NCBI GenBank assembly: GCA_023441105.1
Contig: JAEZQX010000313.1
Coordinates: 1 to 10,516, forward strand
Source of the DNA: Pseudomonadota bacterium
GTDB taxonomy: Bacteria > Pseudomonadota > Gammaproteobacteria > Burkholderiales > Burkholderiaceae
Direction of reading: 5' to 3'
Length of the DNA stretch: 10,516 bases
Shown here: positions 1 to 5,469 of the stretch, piece by piece
Layout of the letters: each line of letters starts with the position of its first letter
Numbering within the stretch: the stretch's first letter is position 1
The notes under the pieces: model-generated
What the model was told of the DNA's origin: nothing
The model's input: the letters and a program-made list of their open reading frames with translations, nothing else
The model's database searches: none
Position numbers and translations under genes: made by a program

Positions 1-34
1 CCCTTCGTCAGCGGACGGCTCCCACAAACGGCCT

Positions 35-287
35 GCGGCCTCGACACCTGCCGCCTCCGCTGCCACCAGCCGAGCTGTTGGAGGGTTGAGGGTTGCAGTG
101 TCGATCGCCGCGCTTGATTGCCGGTCGTTGATGGCCGAGAAGATCAGGCAGGCAGCCTTCGCCGCTCCAGCGTCAGGCGATGCGGCGTCTCCGATAGTCA
201 CGTTGATGATCAGCGACGGACTGGTCGCCGTAACCTCTTCGCCAGCACGAGCCGCGGGGGTGATCAGGGAAAAGGGGCGTGGGACCA
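35..287 (+). repeat. Intergenic repeat, copy A (most complete copy)
   Basis: No convincing gene lies between 1 and 336; most of this stretch is one copy of a repeat family. Landmarks in order are a short hairpin (GCGGC 35-39 pairing with GCCGC 50-54, loop containing CGACACC), a GC-rich segment at 50-80, a core around TCGATCGCCGCG (101-112), then GCCGAGAAGATC (134-145), GCAGGCAGC (148-156), and a right part with GCCAGCACGAGCCGCG (242-257) and GGGGTGATCAGGG (257-269). The left and core parts match copy D (10401-10515, opposite strand) at about 90% over positions 41-80. The 134-166 part matches copy B. The right part matches copy C. An open frame exists from 86, but relative to copy D it carries a 1-base deletion near 85, so I do not call it a gene. 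Function unknown. Confidence 0.75.
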
Positions 288-301
288 CTGTTGCCTGTGC
301 C

Positions 302-330
302 CTCTACACCCGCTGCCACCGCCCGGCGGG
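302..330. repeat. Fragment of the GC-rich repeat module (fragment E)
   Basis: The stretch CTCTACACCCGCTGCCACCG closely matches the GC-rich module CTCGACACCCGCCGCCACCG at 1150-1169 in copy B. It is followed by an 11-bp perfect palindrome (CCGCC C GGCGG, 319-329). It sits directly downstream of the toxin stop codon on the minus strand, so the palindrome could help end transcription of that module, but there is no T-run to support an intrinsic terminator. It may be a leftover of a second degraded repeat copy or the far end of copy A. Confidence 0.45.
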
Positions 331-336
331 AGGTTC

Positions 337-681
337 TCAGGGGTGGAAGCCAAGGACCGCGCGCAGGGAGCGCTCGAGACGACCGAGCTCGTCGGCCGTA
401 AGCATCGTGAGCGGCTTGTCGGCGAAGCGCTTACGTTCCAGAGTGCGAGGCTGATCGACAAGAACGAAGCAGTCGTGGCGGAGGTCGCCTCGAGCCGGAA
501 TGTGAAGACGTAGTGCTGCCGAATCAGGTTGCCCTTGAGTCGACAGCGGCAGGACGATGATGGTTTCCCATCCTGCCTCGATCAGCGCGGTTTCCTGGAG
601 GACGACAACGAGGCTGATCTTGCCGACTTCCGCGCCGCGGTTCGGGTTTAAGTTGGCGATCCATACCTCCCCGCGCTTCAT
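337..681 (-). CDS. mazF: MazF/PemK-family toxin (endoribonuclease fold), active-site Arg-Pro altered
   Basis: A protein of 114 residues, the normal length for the MazF/PemK family of small SH3-like mRNA interferases that cleave cellular mRNA when the antitoxin is lost. Family features visible are the opening RGEVWIANLNPNRGAEVGK (residues 3-21), the hydrophobic strand VVVLQ (25-29), VLPLSTQG (43-50) with the conserved Thr, and VLVDQPRTL (73-81), the PemK/MazF 'DQ' segment. Odd point: where MazF proteins normally read Arg-Pro before the VVVL strand (Arg29 of E. coli MazF, Arg25 of B. subtilis MazF, both catalytic), this protein reads Ser23-Leu24. Catalysis may be weakened or carried by other residues. 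The start ATG overlaps the antitoxin stop as ATGA (678-681), implying translational coupling. The family call is firm; RNase activity is inferred and questionable. Confidence 0.88.
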   Translation of the reverse strand: MKRGEVWIANLNPNRGAEVGKISLVVVLQETALIEAGWETIIVLPLSTQGQPDSAALRLHIPARGDLRHDCFVLVDQPRTLERKRFADKPLTMLTADELGRLERSLRAVLGFHP

Positions 682-965
682 CGCTTCGCGGCTCGGCGCA
701 CTCGCTTGGGCTTCATCCCTTCCGCCCTGCCCAGCGCTTCGTTGTCGGTCGGCAGCGCCTCTTCAGCGATTGCAATCGACTCGGCGCGGGAGTTCACTTG
801 GTACTCCGCGATCATCTGCTTCAACAGCAACTCGCGCTCATGGTCTCTCACCAGACGCTGGAGGGCTTCACGCACAACTTCCGAACGCGTGAGCTCCCGG
901 TCTGCTGCGATCTCGCCGAGCTTTTTGTCCAACTCCGGGTCGACCCGAATGGTGAGGCTGCTCAA
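678..965 (-). CDS. Ribbon-helix-helix antitoxin of the MazF-type module
   Basis: A 95-residue protein if translation starts at the TTG at 965. That start is preferred because AAGGG (973-977 on the minus strand) lies 7 nt before it and the N-terminus then begins exactly at the RHH strand: MSSLTIRVDPELDKKL, followed by the two helices (about 15-45, including LTRSEVVREALQRLV). The only ATG in frame upstream is at 1358, which would run the protein through the intergenic repeat and the promoter. The N-terminal RHH domain should dimerise and bind DNA. The C-terminal part (about 50-95), rich in Glu then Lys/Arg, should wrap and inhibit the toxin encoded just downstream with an ATGA overlap. Antitoxin-then-toxin order is usual for this family. 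The exact start codon is the main uncertainty. Confidence 0.85.
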   Translation of the reverse strand: MSSLTIRVDPELDKKLGEIAADRELTRSEVVREALQRLVRDHERELLLKQMIAEYQVNSRAESIAIAEEALPTDNEALGRAEGMKPKRVRRAAKR

Positions 966-987
966 TGGAAAGCCCTTGTTGAAGTAC

Positions 988-1025
988 GTAAGACGAACTG
1001 TAAGACAAAATGACTTGCGCAACAA
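988..1025 (-). promoter_or_regulatory. Promoter and candidate autoregulatory operator of the toxin-antitoxin module
   Basis: On the minus strand, TTGTTG (1025-1020) is followed by a 17-bp spacer and TACAGT (1002-997), a plausible sigma-70 promoter placing transcription start near 990, about 25 nt before the TTG start. The heptamer GTAAGAC (plus-strand reading) occurs twice, at 988-994 and 1000-1006, exactly 12 bp apart start to start; the 12-bp units agree at 9 of 12 positions. Tandem short repeats over the -10 region are a common binding pattern for ribbon-helix-helix antitoxins, so this is the likely site where the antitoxin represses its own operon. The repeats are seen directly; operator function is inferred. 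Confidence 0.55.
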
Positions 1026-1073
1026 GCTTGCTTGCCCGTCCTTGCGGATGGCGCCGGCTGACGGACGCTTCAA

Positions 1074-1180
1074 GCGGCGAAACGCTGCCTGCGCGATGTT
1101 CTCGGCGGATAACGACGGGCAGCTACCGCGGCGATCGTCACCTGCAATCCTCGACACCCGCCGCCACCGCCCGCCCGCAG
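1074..1180 (-). repeat. Intergenic repeat, copy B (partial)
   Basis: Read on the minus strand, this carries GGCGGTGGCGGCGGGTGTCG (1170-1151), then GGTGACGATCGCCGCG (1142-1127), GCCGAGAACATCGCGCAGG and GCAGCGTTTCGCCGC. The last two segments match copy A (134-166) closely: GCCGAGAA, ATC, GCAGGCAGC and TTCGCCGC are shared. The middle segment matches copies A and D. The GC-rich module lies in the orientation seen in copy C and is inverted relative to copies A and D. It ends about 50 bp before the -35 of the toxin-antitoxin promoter. The right half seen in copies A and C is not recognisable here. Confidence 0.65.
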
Positions 1181-1196
1181 CCGCGGGCCGGATCCA

Positions 1197-1225
1197 TTGA
1201 CGCTGCCAACCCGCAGGCGTAGTGT
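1197..1225 (+). promoter_or_regulatory. Weak candidate promoter for the amidohydrolase gene
   Basis: TTGACG (1197-1202) and TAGTGT (1220-1225) are separated by 17 bp. The -35 box is good but the -10 box matches the consensus at only 3 of 6 positions. It would give a leader of about 95 nt. No better pair was found by eye in the 1181-1328 gap. Confidence 0.3.
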
Positions 1226-1258
1226 GGGCACCGAAGAGAACGGTCGCGATCGAGTGGA

Positions 1259-1285
1259 ATCGGTCTTGAACCGCCGAGGACCGAT
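1259..1285. promoter_or_regulatory. Inverted repeat in the leader of the amidohydrolase gene
   Basis: ATCGGTC (1259-1265) and GACCGAT (1279-1285) are perfect 7-bp inverted arms 13 nt apart, 44 nt before the ATG of the amidohydrolase gene. This could be an operator half-site pair or a leader hairpin. Seven-bp arms can occur by chance at this GC content, so the call is tentative. Confidence 0.3.
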
Positions 1286-1328
1286 GCCCGGGCAGTACCA
1301 GGCGGCATGACCTACCTGGGAGCGGAGC

Positions 1329-2906
1329 ATGAACAGAGCGCGACAGAAGGGGGTTCATCTGAGCGAGGCCGAGCTGCAGCGCGTCGTCGGCGCCGAGCGA
1401 TCGGCCTCAGGCATGCCGATGCCGACGCAGATCATCTCGAACGGCGAGTTCAATCCATTGCCGCAGACCGAGCAGCAGCGCCAGGTCGCCGGCCTCATCA
1501 ACGATTACGCCGACAAGTACGGGCGCAAGCTCGGCCTCGACCGACGCCAGTTCCTGCGCTCGGCATCGGGCATGGCGGCCGGCTTCCTGGCGTCCAATGC
1601 GGTGTTCGGTCCGGTATGGATGGTGAGCGAAGCGGAGGCGGCGGATCCCGACCGCGCTGCCGAGCGCGCCGGCGAACTGTCGAAGCAGTTCATCTTCGAT
1701 GACCAGACGCACATGGTGCGCGACGACTTCGACAAGGAGGGGCTGCTGGGCCTTGGAAAGTATGCGGCCGAGCACTGGAATCCGGCGATGGTCGATCCGG
1801 CCAAGGGCGGCGTGCCGATGACACTCGCGCGCTACAAGATGCAGAACTACCTGAAGGAGATCTTCCTCGACAGCGATACCAAGGTGGCGCTGCTGAGCGG
1901 GGCGCCGTTCGACGACCCGACTTGGTGGCTGATGTCGAACGACCAGATCGCCGCCGTGCGCGACTCGGTGAACCGGATCGCGGGCACGCGCCGGATGTAC
2001 GGGCATTTCGTGTTCACGCCGCGGTATCCGAACTGGATGGAGGAGGTTGAGCGCGGCATCGCCGAGCTCGCGCCGGACGGCTGGAAGGGCTACACCGTCG
2101 GCGATCCGCTTTCCCCCAGCACCAAGGGCACCTACTGGCGTCTCGACGACGAGAAGCTGGCATATCCGTTCTACGAGCGGATCATGAAGACCGACGTGCG
2201 AAACGTGTGCATCCACAAGGGCCTGCTGCCGGCGGACTACGAGAAATCCTGGAAGGACATCTGGCAGTACAACACCGTGTGGGACCTGGAGAAAGCCGCG
2301 CGCGACTGGCCGGAGATCAACTTCATCATCTACCACACGGCGCTGCGCCCGTTCACCGAATCGCCGGCCGAGGACCTGGCGGAGTTCGAGAAGACCGGCT
2401 ACATGAAGTGGTCCACCGACATCGGCCGGATGGTCAGCGAAAAGGGGCTCAAGAACATCTACGCCGAGATCGGCACGTCGTTCGCCAATTCGGCCGTGAC
2501 CCATCCCCGTTTCGCCGCCGCCTTCATCGGCCAGATGGTGAACATGGTCGGCGCCGACCATGTTGTCTACGGGTCGGACTCGGTTTGGTATGGCTCACCG
2601 CAGTGGCAGATCGAGGCCATGCGGCGACTCGAAATCCCGGACGACCTGATGACGAAAATGAAATGGGAGACCCGGCTCGGCGGTCCCGACAGCCCGGTCA
2701 AGCGCCAGATCCTGGGTGAGAACTCGGCGCGGCTTTATCGACATCCGGTGAGGACGGCACAGGGCGGCTTCACGGCCGACCAGATCGCGCTGATGAAGGC
2801 CGAGTACCAGCGCGAGGGAGTCCAGCGCAACAACGCCTACTACGGCTACGTGCCGAAGCTGGCCGAGGCCACCGTCCATCCGACAGACGTGACGCCCATG
2901 GTGTGA
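1329..2906 (+). CDS. Tat-exported amidohydrolase-2-family metal-dependent hydrolase
   Basis: A 525-residue protein. The first 70 residues are a hydrophilic extension (with MPTQIISNGEFNPLPQ at 31-46), then a twin-arginine signal: DRRQFLR (71-77) followed by a hydrophobic stretch (78-99) and a likely cleavage after AEA (104). The mature part resembles TIM-barrel amidohydrolases of the Amidohydro_2 family. Candidate metal or active-site positions are FDDQTH (123-128), CIHKG (294-298), IYHTA (334-338) and YGSDSVW (414-420), whose Asp417 fits the late barrel Asp. The usual first His-x-His reads Gln-x-His here. Substrate cannot be told; family members hydrolyse or decarboxylate small organic acids and lactones. 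The ATG at 1329 has GGAG close upstream; ATGs at 1413 and 1419 are alternatives at the edge of the QIISNGEF segment. It is separated from the downstream operon by 430 bp of repeats and so is probably its own transcript. Confidence 0.85.
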   Translation: MNRARQKGVHLSEAELQRVVGAERSASGMPMPTQIISNGEFNPLPQTEQQRQVAGLINDYADKYGRKLGLDRRQFLRSASGMAAGFLASNAVFGPVWMVSEAEAADPDRAAERAGELSKQFIFDDQTHMVRDDFDKEGLLGLGKYAAEHWNPAMVDPAKGGVPMTLARYKMQNYLKEIFLDSDTKVALLSGAPFDDPTWWLMSNDQIAAVRDSVNRIAGTRRMYGHFVFTPRYPNWMEEVERGIAELAPDGWKGYTVGDPLSPSTKGTYWRLDDEKLAYPFYERIMKTDVRNVCIHKGLLPADYEKSWKDIWQYNTVWDLEKAARDWPEINFIIYHTALRPFTESPAEDLAEFEKTGYMKWSTDIGRMVSEKGLKNIYAEIGTSFANSAVTHPRFAAAFIGQMVNMVGADHVVYGSDSVWYGSPQWQIEAMRRLEIPDDLMTKMKWETRLGGPDSPVKRQILGENSARLYRHPVRTAQGGFTADQIALMKAEYQREGVQRNNAYYGYVPKLAEATVHPTDVTPMV

Positions 2907-2914
2907 GTGGAGGG

Positions 2915-3079
2915 CCCCGCGCGGGATGATTGGGGAGCAGGGGCGAAGTCGCCTGGCGGACGCGCCTGCAAGCGCGTCCTTGCTCCCTGACTCGCGGCGC
3001 ATGCCGCGTCGGCTACGCCGGCCGCCTCTCGCCCGGCAACGCGCCCCGACGCTCCCGCCTCCCAATCACCCCCGCGCGG
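2915..3079. repeat. Imperfect long inverted repeat with internal hairpins, downstream of the amidohydrolase gene
   Basis: The left arm CCCCGCGCGGGATGATTGGG (from 2915) is matched in inverse orientation by the right arm ending at 3079 (CTCCCAATCACCCCCGCGCG, 3059-3078). The inner loop is about 120 bp and contains a perfect 8-bp stem GGACGCGC (2958-2965) / GCGCGTCC (2972-2979) with a 6-nt loop, plus CGCGGC GCAT GCCGCG (2995-3010). The right arm is also the outer end of repeat copy C, so the left arm is best read as a second, very short copy (fragment F) in the other orientation. Lying just after a stop codon, the structure may act as a transcription end or RNA-stabilising element; there is no T-run. 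Confidence 0.6.
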
Positions 3080-3256
3080 CTCGTGCTGGCGGAGAGGGTT
3101 GCCGTGGCGGGCACGTCGTTGATCAGCGCCGTGACGAGTGACGACGCACGCACCGACTGAGCAACGGGCACTTCAACCCGGCGATCGCGACCGCAACCGT
3201 CAAGCCCTGCAACAAGCCGGGGGGTGTTAGCGGAGTCGACACCCGCCGACTCCGCC
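3041..3256 (-). repeat. Intergenic repeat, copy C
   Basis: Read on the minus strand this begins with a perfect hairpin (stem GCGGAGTCG 3230-3238 / CGACTCCGC 3247-3255, 8-nt loop). It then carries CTTGTTGCAGGGCTTGACGG, GCGATCGCC and, further on, GCCAGCACGAGCCGCGCGGG (3093-3074) followed by GGGTGATTGGGAGGCGG. The last two segments match the right part of copy A almost base for base (GCCAGCACGAGCCGCG then GGGGTGAT). The core matches copies A and D more loosely. Minus-strand open frames pass through here (to 3013 and to 3123), but they are explained by the repeat and by the antisense of iclR, not by a protein family I know. Copy C fills much of the 430-bp gap before the iclR promoter. Confidence 0.72.
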
Positions 3257-3280
3257 CGCGCCAGCGCCAGCACCGACCTG

Positions 3281-3310
3281 TTGACCCGACCGCCAGACCA
3301 ACGATAGACT
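3281..3310 (+). promoter_or_regulatory. Sigma-70-type promoter of the iclR-led operon
   Basis: TTGACC (3281-3286, 5 of 6 to consensus) and TAGACT (3305-3310, 4 of 6) are 18 bp apart. Transcription would start near 3317, giving a leader of only about 20 nt. It is the best promoter-like pair in the gap and lies right next to the palindromes at 3311-3345. Confidence 0.55.
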
Positions 3311-3345
3311 GTTCGCACTGAGGATCAGTGTGCACGTATGCGAAC
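3311..3345. promoter_or_regulatory. Nested palindromes over the iclR start: candidate autoregulatory operator
   Basis: Two perfect inverted repeats share this site. The inner one is CACTGA GGA TCAGTG (3316-3330). The outer one is GTTCGCA (3311-3317) with TGCGAAC (3339-3345), the latter overlapping the ATG at 3338. Both arise just after the -10 box. IclR-family regulators bind short palindromes near their own promoters, and a dimer or tetramer here would block transcription start. The likely ribosome-binding AGGA (3321-3324) falls in and beside the inner loop, so the same sequence could fold in RNA and limit translation. Regulatory role inferred. Confidence 0.5.
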
Positions 3346-4087
3346 GGTATCTGTGAAGTCGGCCGCAAGGATCCTCGATGTTCTCGAGATGCTTGCGGGG
3401 CTCCAGGAGGGAATCGGTCTGAACGAGTTGGCCCGTCGTCTGGATATACCGAAGAGCAGCGCGTCCGCACTGATCGCGACGCTGGAAGGCCGCGGCTATG
3501 TCCGGAGTGGTCCGGACGGTGTTGTGCTGGTCGATGCCTTTCGGGATGGCGGATGGGTGGGGGGCGAGATGGCCCATCTGCTTCGGCAGGCGCGCCCGGC
3601 AATGCAGCGCTTGAGCCGGCAGACCGGCGAATCGTGCTTTCTCGGCACGCCGACCCGAACCTTCGAGGTCCAGTACGTCGAGAAGGTCGTCAGCGAAAGT
3701 GCGCTGCGTTACGACGCCGACCTTTCGCTCATCCGTCCGGCGTACTGCACGTCGATTGGGCTGGTCCTTCTGGCGGGGCTGAGCAACGATCTGCTCGACC
3801 GCTACTTCCAGGGCCGGGACCTGGTCCAGCTGACATCCAAGACCGTAACCGACGAAGCGGCGATTCGCAGGGCGGTTGCCAAGGCCCGGCGCAATGGCTT
3901 CGCGACCATCTCCGACAGCCATGTGCTGGGTACATCCGGCGTTTCTGCGCCGGTGCGCAGGCAAGGGCGGGTCGTTGCCGGGCTCGCGGTGATTGCGCCA
4001 TCGGAACGGTTTGCACAGCAGGCTTCGTTGAATGTCGAAGCAACCGTCGCGGCCGCCCGAGTGTTGGGCCAGGCGCTGGACAGATGA
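3338..4087 (+). CDS. IclR-family transcriptional regulator
   Basis: A 249-residue protein, typical length for the family. The N-terminal winged helix-turn-helix spans about residues 5-65, with the recognition region GIGLNELARRLDIPKSSASA (25-44) and LEGRGYV (49-55). The C-terminal effector domain shows RPAYCTSIGLVLLAGL (133-148), corresponding to the family's loop before the conserved 'G-x-x-x-LA' helix, and the signature SAPVRRQGRVVAGLAVIAPS (203-222). It should bind as a dimer of dimers and respond to a small-molecule effector, probably a substrate or intermediate of the pathway encoded downstream. The flavoprotein gene starts 33 nt after its stop, so regulator and enzymes are probably co-transcribed. 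Start ATG chosen because the N-terminus VKSAARILDVLEML is the normal IclR beginning. The specific effector cannot be read from the sequence. Confidence 0.9.
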   Translation: MRTVSVKSAARILDVLEMLAGLQEGIGLNELARRLDIPKSSASALIATLEGRGYVRSGPDGVVLVDAFRDGGWVGGEMAHLLRQARPAMQRLSRQTGESCFLGTPTRTFEVQYVEKVVSESALRYDADLSLIRPAYCTSIGLVLLAGLSNDLLDRYFQGRDLVQLTSKTVTDEAAIRRAVAKARRNGFATISDSHVLGTSGVSAPVRRQGRVVAGLAVIAPSERFAQQASLNVEATVAAARVLGQALDR

Positions 4088-4120
4088 CGACACGCGCGAT
4101 CTCGTTTCCAGGGCGATCCC

Positions 4121-5389
4121 ATGACTAGCATCCACGCGCCAGGTGTCGCTGCAGGAGGCACCATCGCCGTCATCGGCGCCGGCATCATCGGCGCAGTGAC
4201 TGCTCTCGGCCTGCGCCGGCTTGGGCTGGATGTCGTGCTGATCGATCGCGCAGAGCCCGGCTCGGGCTGTTCGTTCGGCAACGGAGGTGCCATCAGCCCG
4301 GATCTGTGCGTGCCAGTGGCACTCCCTGGCATGCTGCAGCGAGTTCCGCGCTGGTTTGCGGATCCGCTCGGGCCTCTTGTGGTTCGATGGGAGTCGCTGC
4401 CGTCCGCTCTGCCGTGGCTGATCCGATGGATCAGGGCCGGACGCATGGATCGAGTCGTACGCATTGCCCAGGCCCTGCGGGCGCTGCATGGCCCGAGCCT
4501 CATGCGGTACTCGGCCATGCTGGGCGCCGAAGCGGCCGGGCTCATCGAGCGTACCGGACAGTTGTACGTGTGGAGCAGCGAGAGCGCCGGACCCACCGAG
4601 CATCTTGCCCGCGATCTTCGCTCGCGCAATGGCGTCGAATCTCGCGCTCTCGATGCGAACGAGATCTACGCGATCGACCCCGAGCTCGCACCAGGCTTCA
4701 AGCGGGGCCTCTTCTTCCCTGACAACGGGCACACGCTGAATCCGCAACGCCTGGTGCAGACGCTGGTTGCCTCCTTGAGCGACGCCGGCGGTTCGGTGCG
4801 GCGGGACAACGTCCTGGGCCTTGAACGGGTCGATGGGCGGGTCGGGCGCCTCGTGCTGGAGTCCGGCACCCGGCTCCAGGTTGGCGCGATGGTGCTGGCG
4901 ACCGGCATCGATGCGAAGGCATTTGCGCGTCAGCTGGGGGATCGCGTGCCGCTGCAGGCGGAGCGTGGATATCACGTGATGCTGCCGAACCCTCGCGTGC
5001 GACCGGTCGTGAAGATCAGCAATCGTGACCACATGTTCGGCATGACACCGATGGAACACGGTGTCCGGATTGCCGGAACGGTCGAGATCGCCGATCCGGA
5101 TGCCTCTTTCAACGAGAAGCGTGCCTGGGGCCTGCTCGAGCAGGCGAGGAGGATGTATCCGCGACTGGAGGCAGAGGGGGCCACGGTCTGGATGGGATGC
5201 CGCCCATCGACGCCTGACAGCCTTCCCATCGTGGGGCCTGCCCGCAATGCACCCAACGTCGTCTATGCCTTTGGGCACGGGCACTCCGGCCTCACCGGCG
5301 CACCCTTGACCGCGGAGCTGGTGGCGCACTGGCTGGTCGCGGCCAATGCCACCATCGACCCTTCCCCTTACCTCGCCAGTCGCTTCTGA
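4121..5389 (+). CDS. FAD-dependent oxidoreductase, DadA-like (DAO family)
   Basis: A 422-residue protein, typical for D-amino-acid dehydrogenases of the DadA type. Residues 14-42 form the Rossmann FAD site (IAVIGAGIIGAVTALGL, ending VVLIDR). SFGNGGAISP (51-60) is the family's flavin loop. ERGYHVMLP (281-289) is a substrate-domain strand. WMGCRPSTPDSLPIVGP (357-373) and FGHGHSGLTGAP (384-395) are the C-terminal FAD/substrate motif. The enzyme should oxidise an amino acid or N-alkylated amino acid (D-amino acid, sarcosine or similar) and pass electrons to a quinone or oxygen. There is no signal peptide; a cytoplasmic, possibly membrane-associated role is inferred. An AGGG-containing site lies about 8 nt before the ATG. 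Position beside hyuA/hyuB suggests it oxidises their product. True DadA (D-alanine) is possible, but the context argues for another substrate. Confidence 0.86.
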   Translation: MTSIHAPGVAAGGTIAVIGAGIIGAVTALGLRRLGLDVVLIDRAEPGSGCSFGNGGAISPDLCVPVALPGMLQRVPRWFADPLGPLVVRWESLPSALPWLIRWIRAGRMDRVVRIAQALRALHGPSLMRYSAMLGAEAAGLIERTGQLYVWSSESAGPTEHLARDLRSRNGVESRALDANEIYAIDPELAPGFKRGLFFPDNGHTLNPQRLVQTLVASLSDAGGSVRRDNVLGLERVDGRVGRLVLESGTRLQVGAMVLATGIDAKAFARQLGDRVPLQAERGYHVMLPNPRVRPVVKISNRDHMFGMTPMEHGVRIAGTVEIADPDASFNEKRAWGLLEQARRMYPRLEAEGATVWMGCRPSTPDSLPIVGPARNAPNVVYAFGHGHSGLTGAPLTAELVAHWLVAANATIDPSPYLASRF

Positions 5390-5452
5390 CACGGCGAATC
5401 GGAGCGCCTGGTAATGAATACGAGCTACGGATGCCGACGCGGACGATCATCT

Positions 5453-5465
5453 AGTACGGAGTACT
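5453..5465. promoter_or_regulatory. Small palindrome enclosing the hyuA ribosome-binding site
   Basis: AGTAC GGA GTACT (5453-5465) is a perfect interrupted palindrome; the Shine-Dalgarno GGAG (5458-5461) sits in its centre, 8 nt before the ATG at 5470. It could be a weak RNA hairpin or a protein site. The 80-bp gap between the flavoprotein gene and hyuA shows no clear promoter, so read-through is expected. Confidence 0.3.
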
Positions 5466-5469
5466 TCGC

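Noticed and set aside
86..454. Open frame beginning with VAVSIAALDC on the plus strand
   Set aside because: The similar string appears in repeat copies C and D in other contexts, the frame is shifted by one base relative to copy D, and its 3' part runs antisense into the toxin gene. Explained better as repeat DNA.
678..1358. 226-residue version of the antitoxin
   Set aside because: Residues before the serine pair have no RHH similarity and would be encoded across repeat copy B and the promoter; the TTG at 965 has a better ribosome site.
1407..2561. A 384-codon open frame on the minus strand
   Set aside because: Antisense to the amidohydrolase gene, with no motifs; a GC-driven shadow.
2958..2979. 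Perfect hairpin considered as an intrinsic terminator
   Set aside because: No run of T follows the stem on either strand, so only a structural role is claimed.
3013..3318. Minus-strand open frame upstream of iclR
   Set aside because: It coincides with repeat copy C, overlaps the iclR promoter, and has no ribosome site or recognisable domain.
3227..5392. A 721-codon open frame on the minus strand
   Set aside because: It lies antisense to iclR and the flavoprotein gene, both of which carry full sets of family motifs. Its translation resembles no family and is rich in Arg, His and Gln, as expected for a mirror frame in GC-rich DNA.
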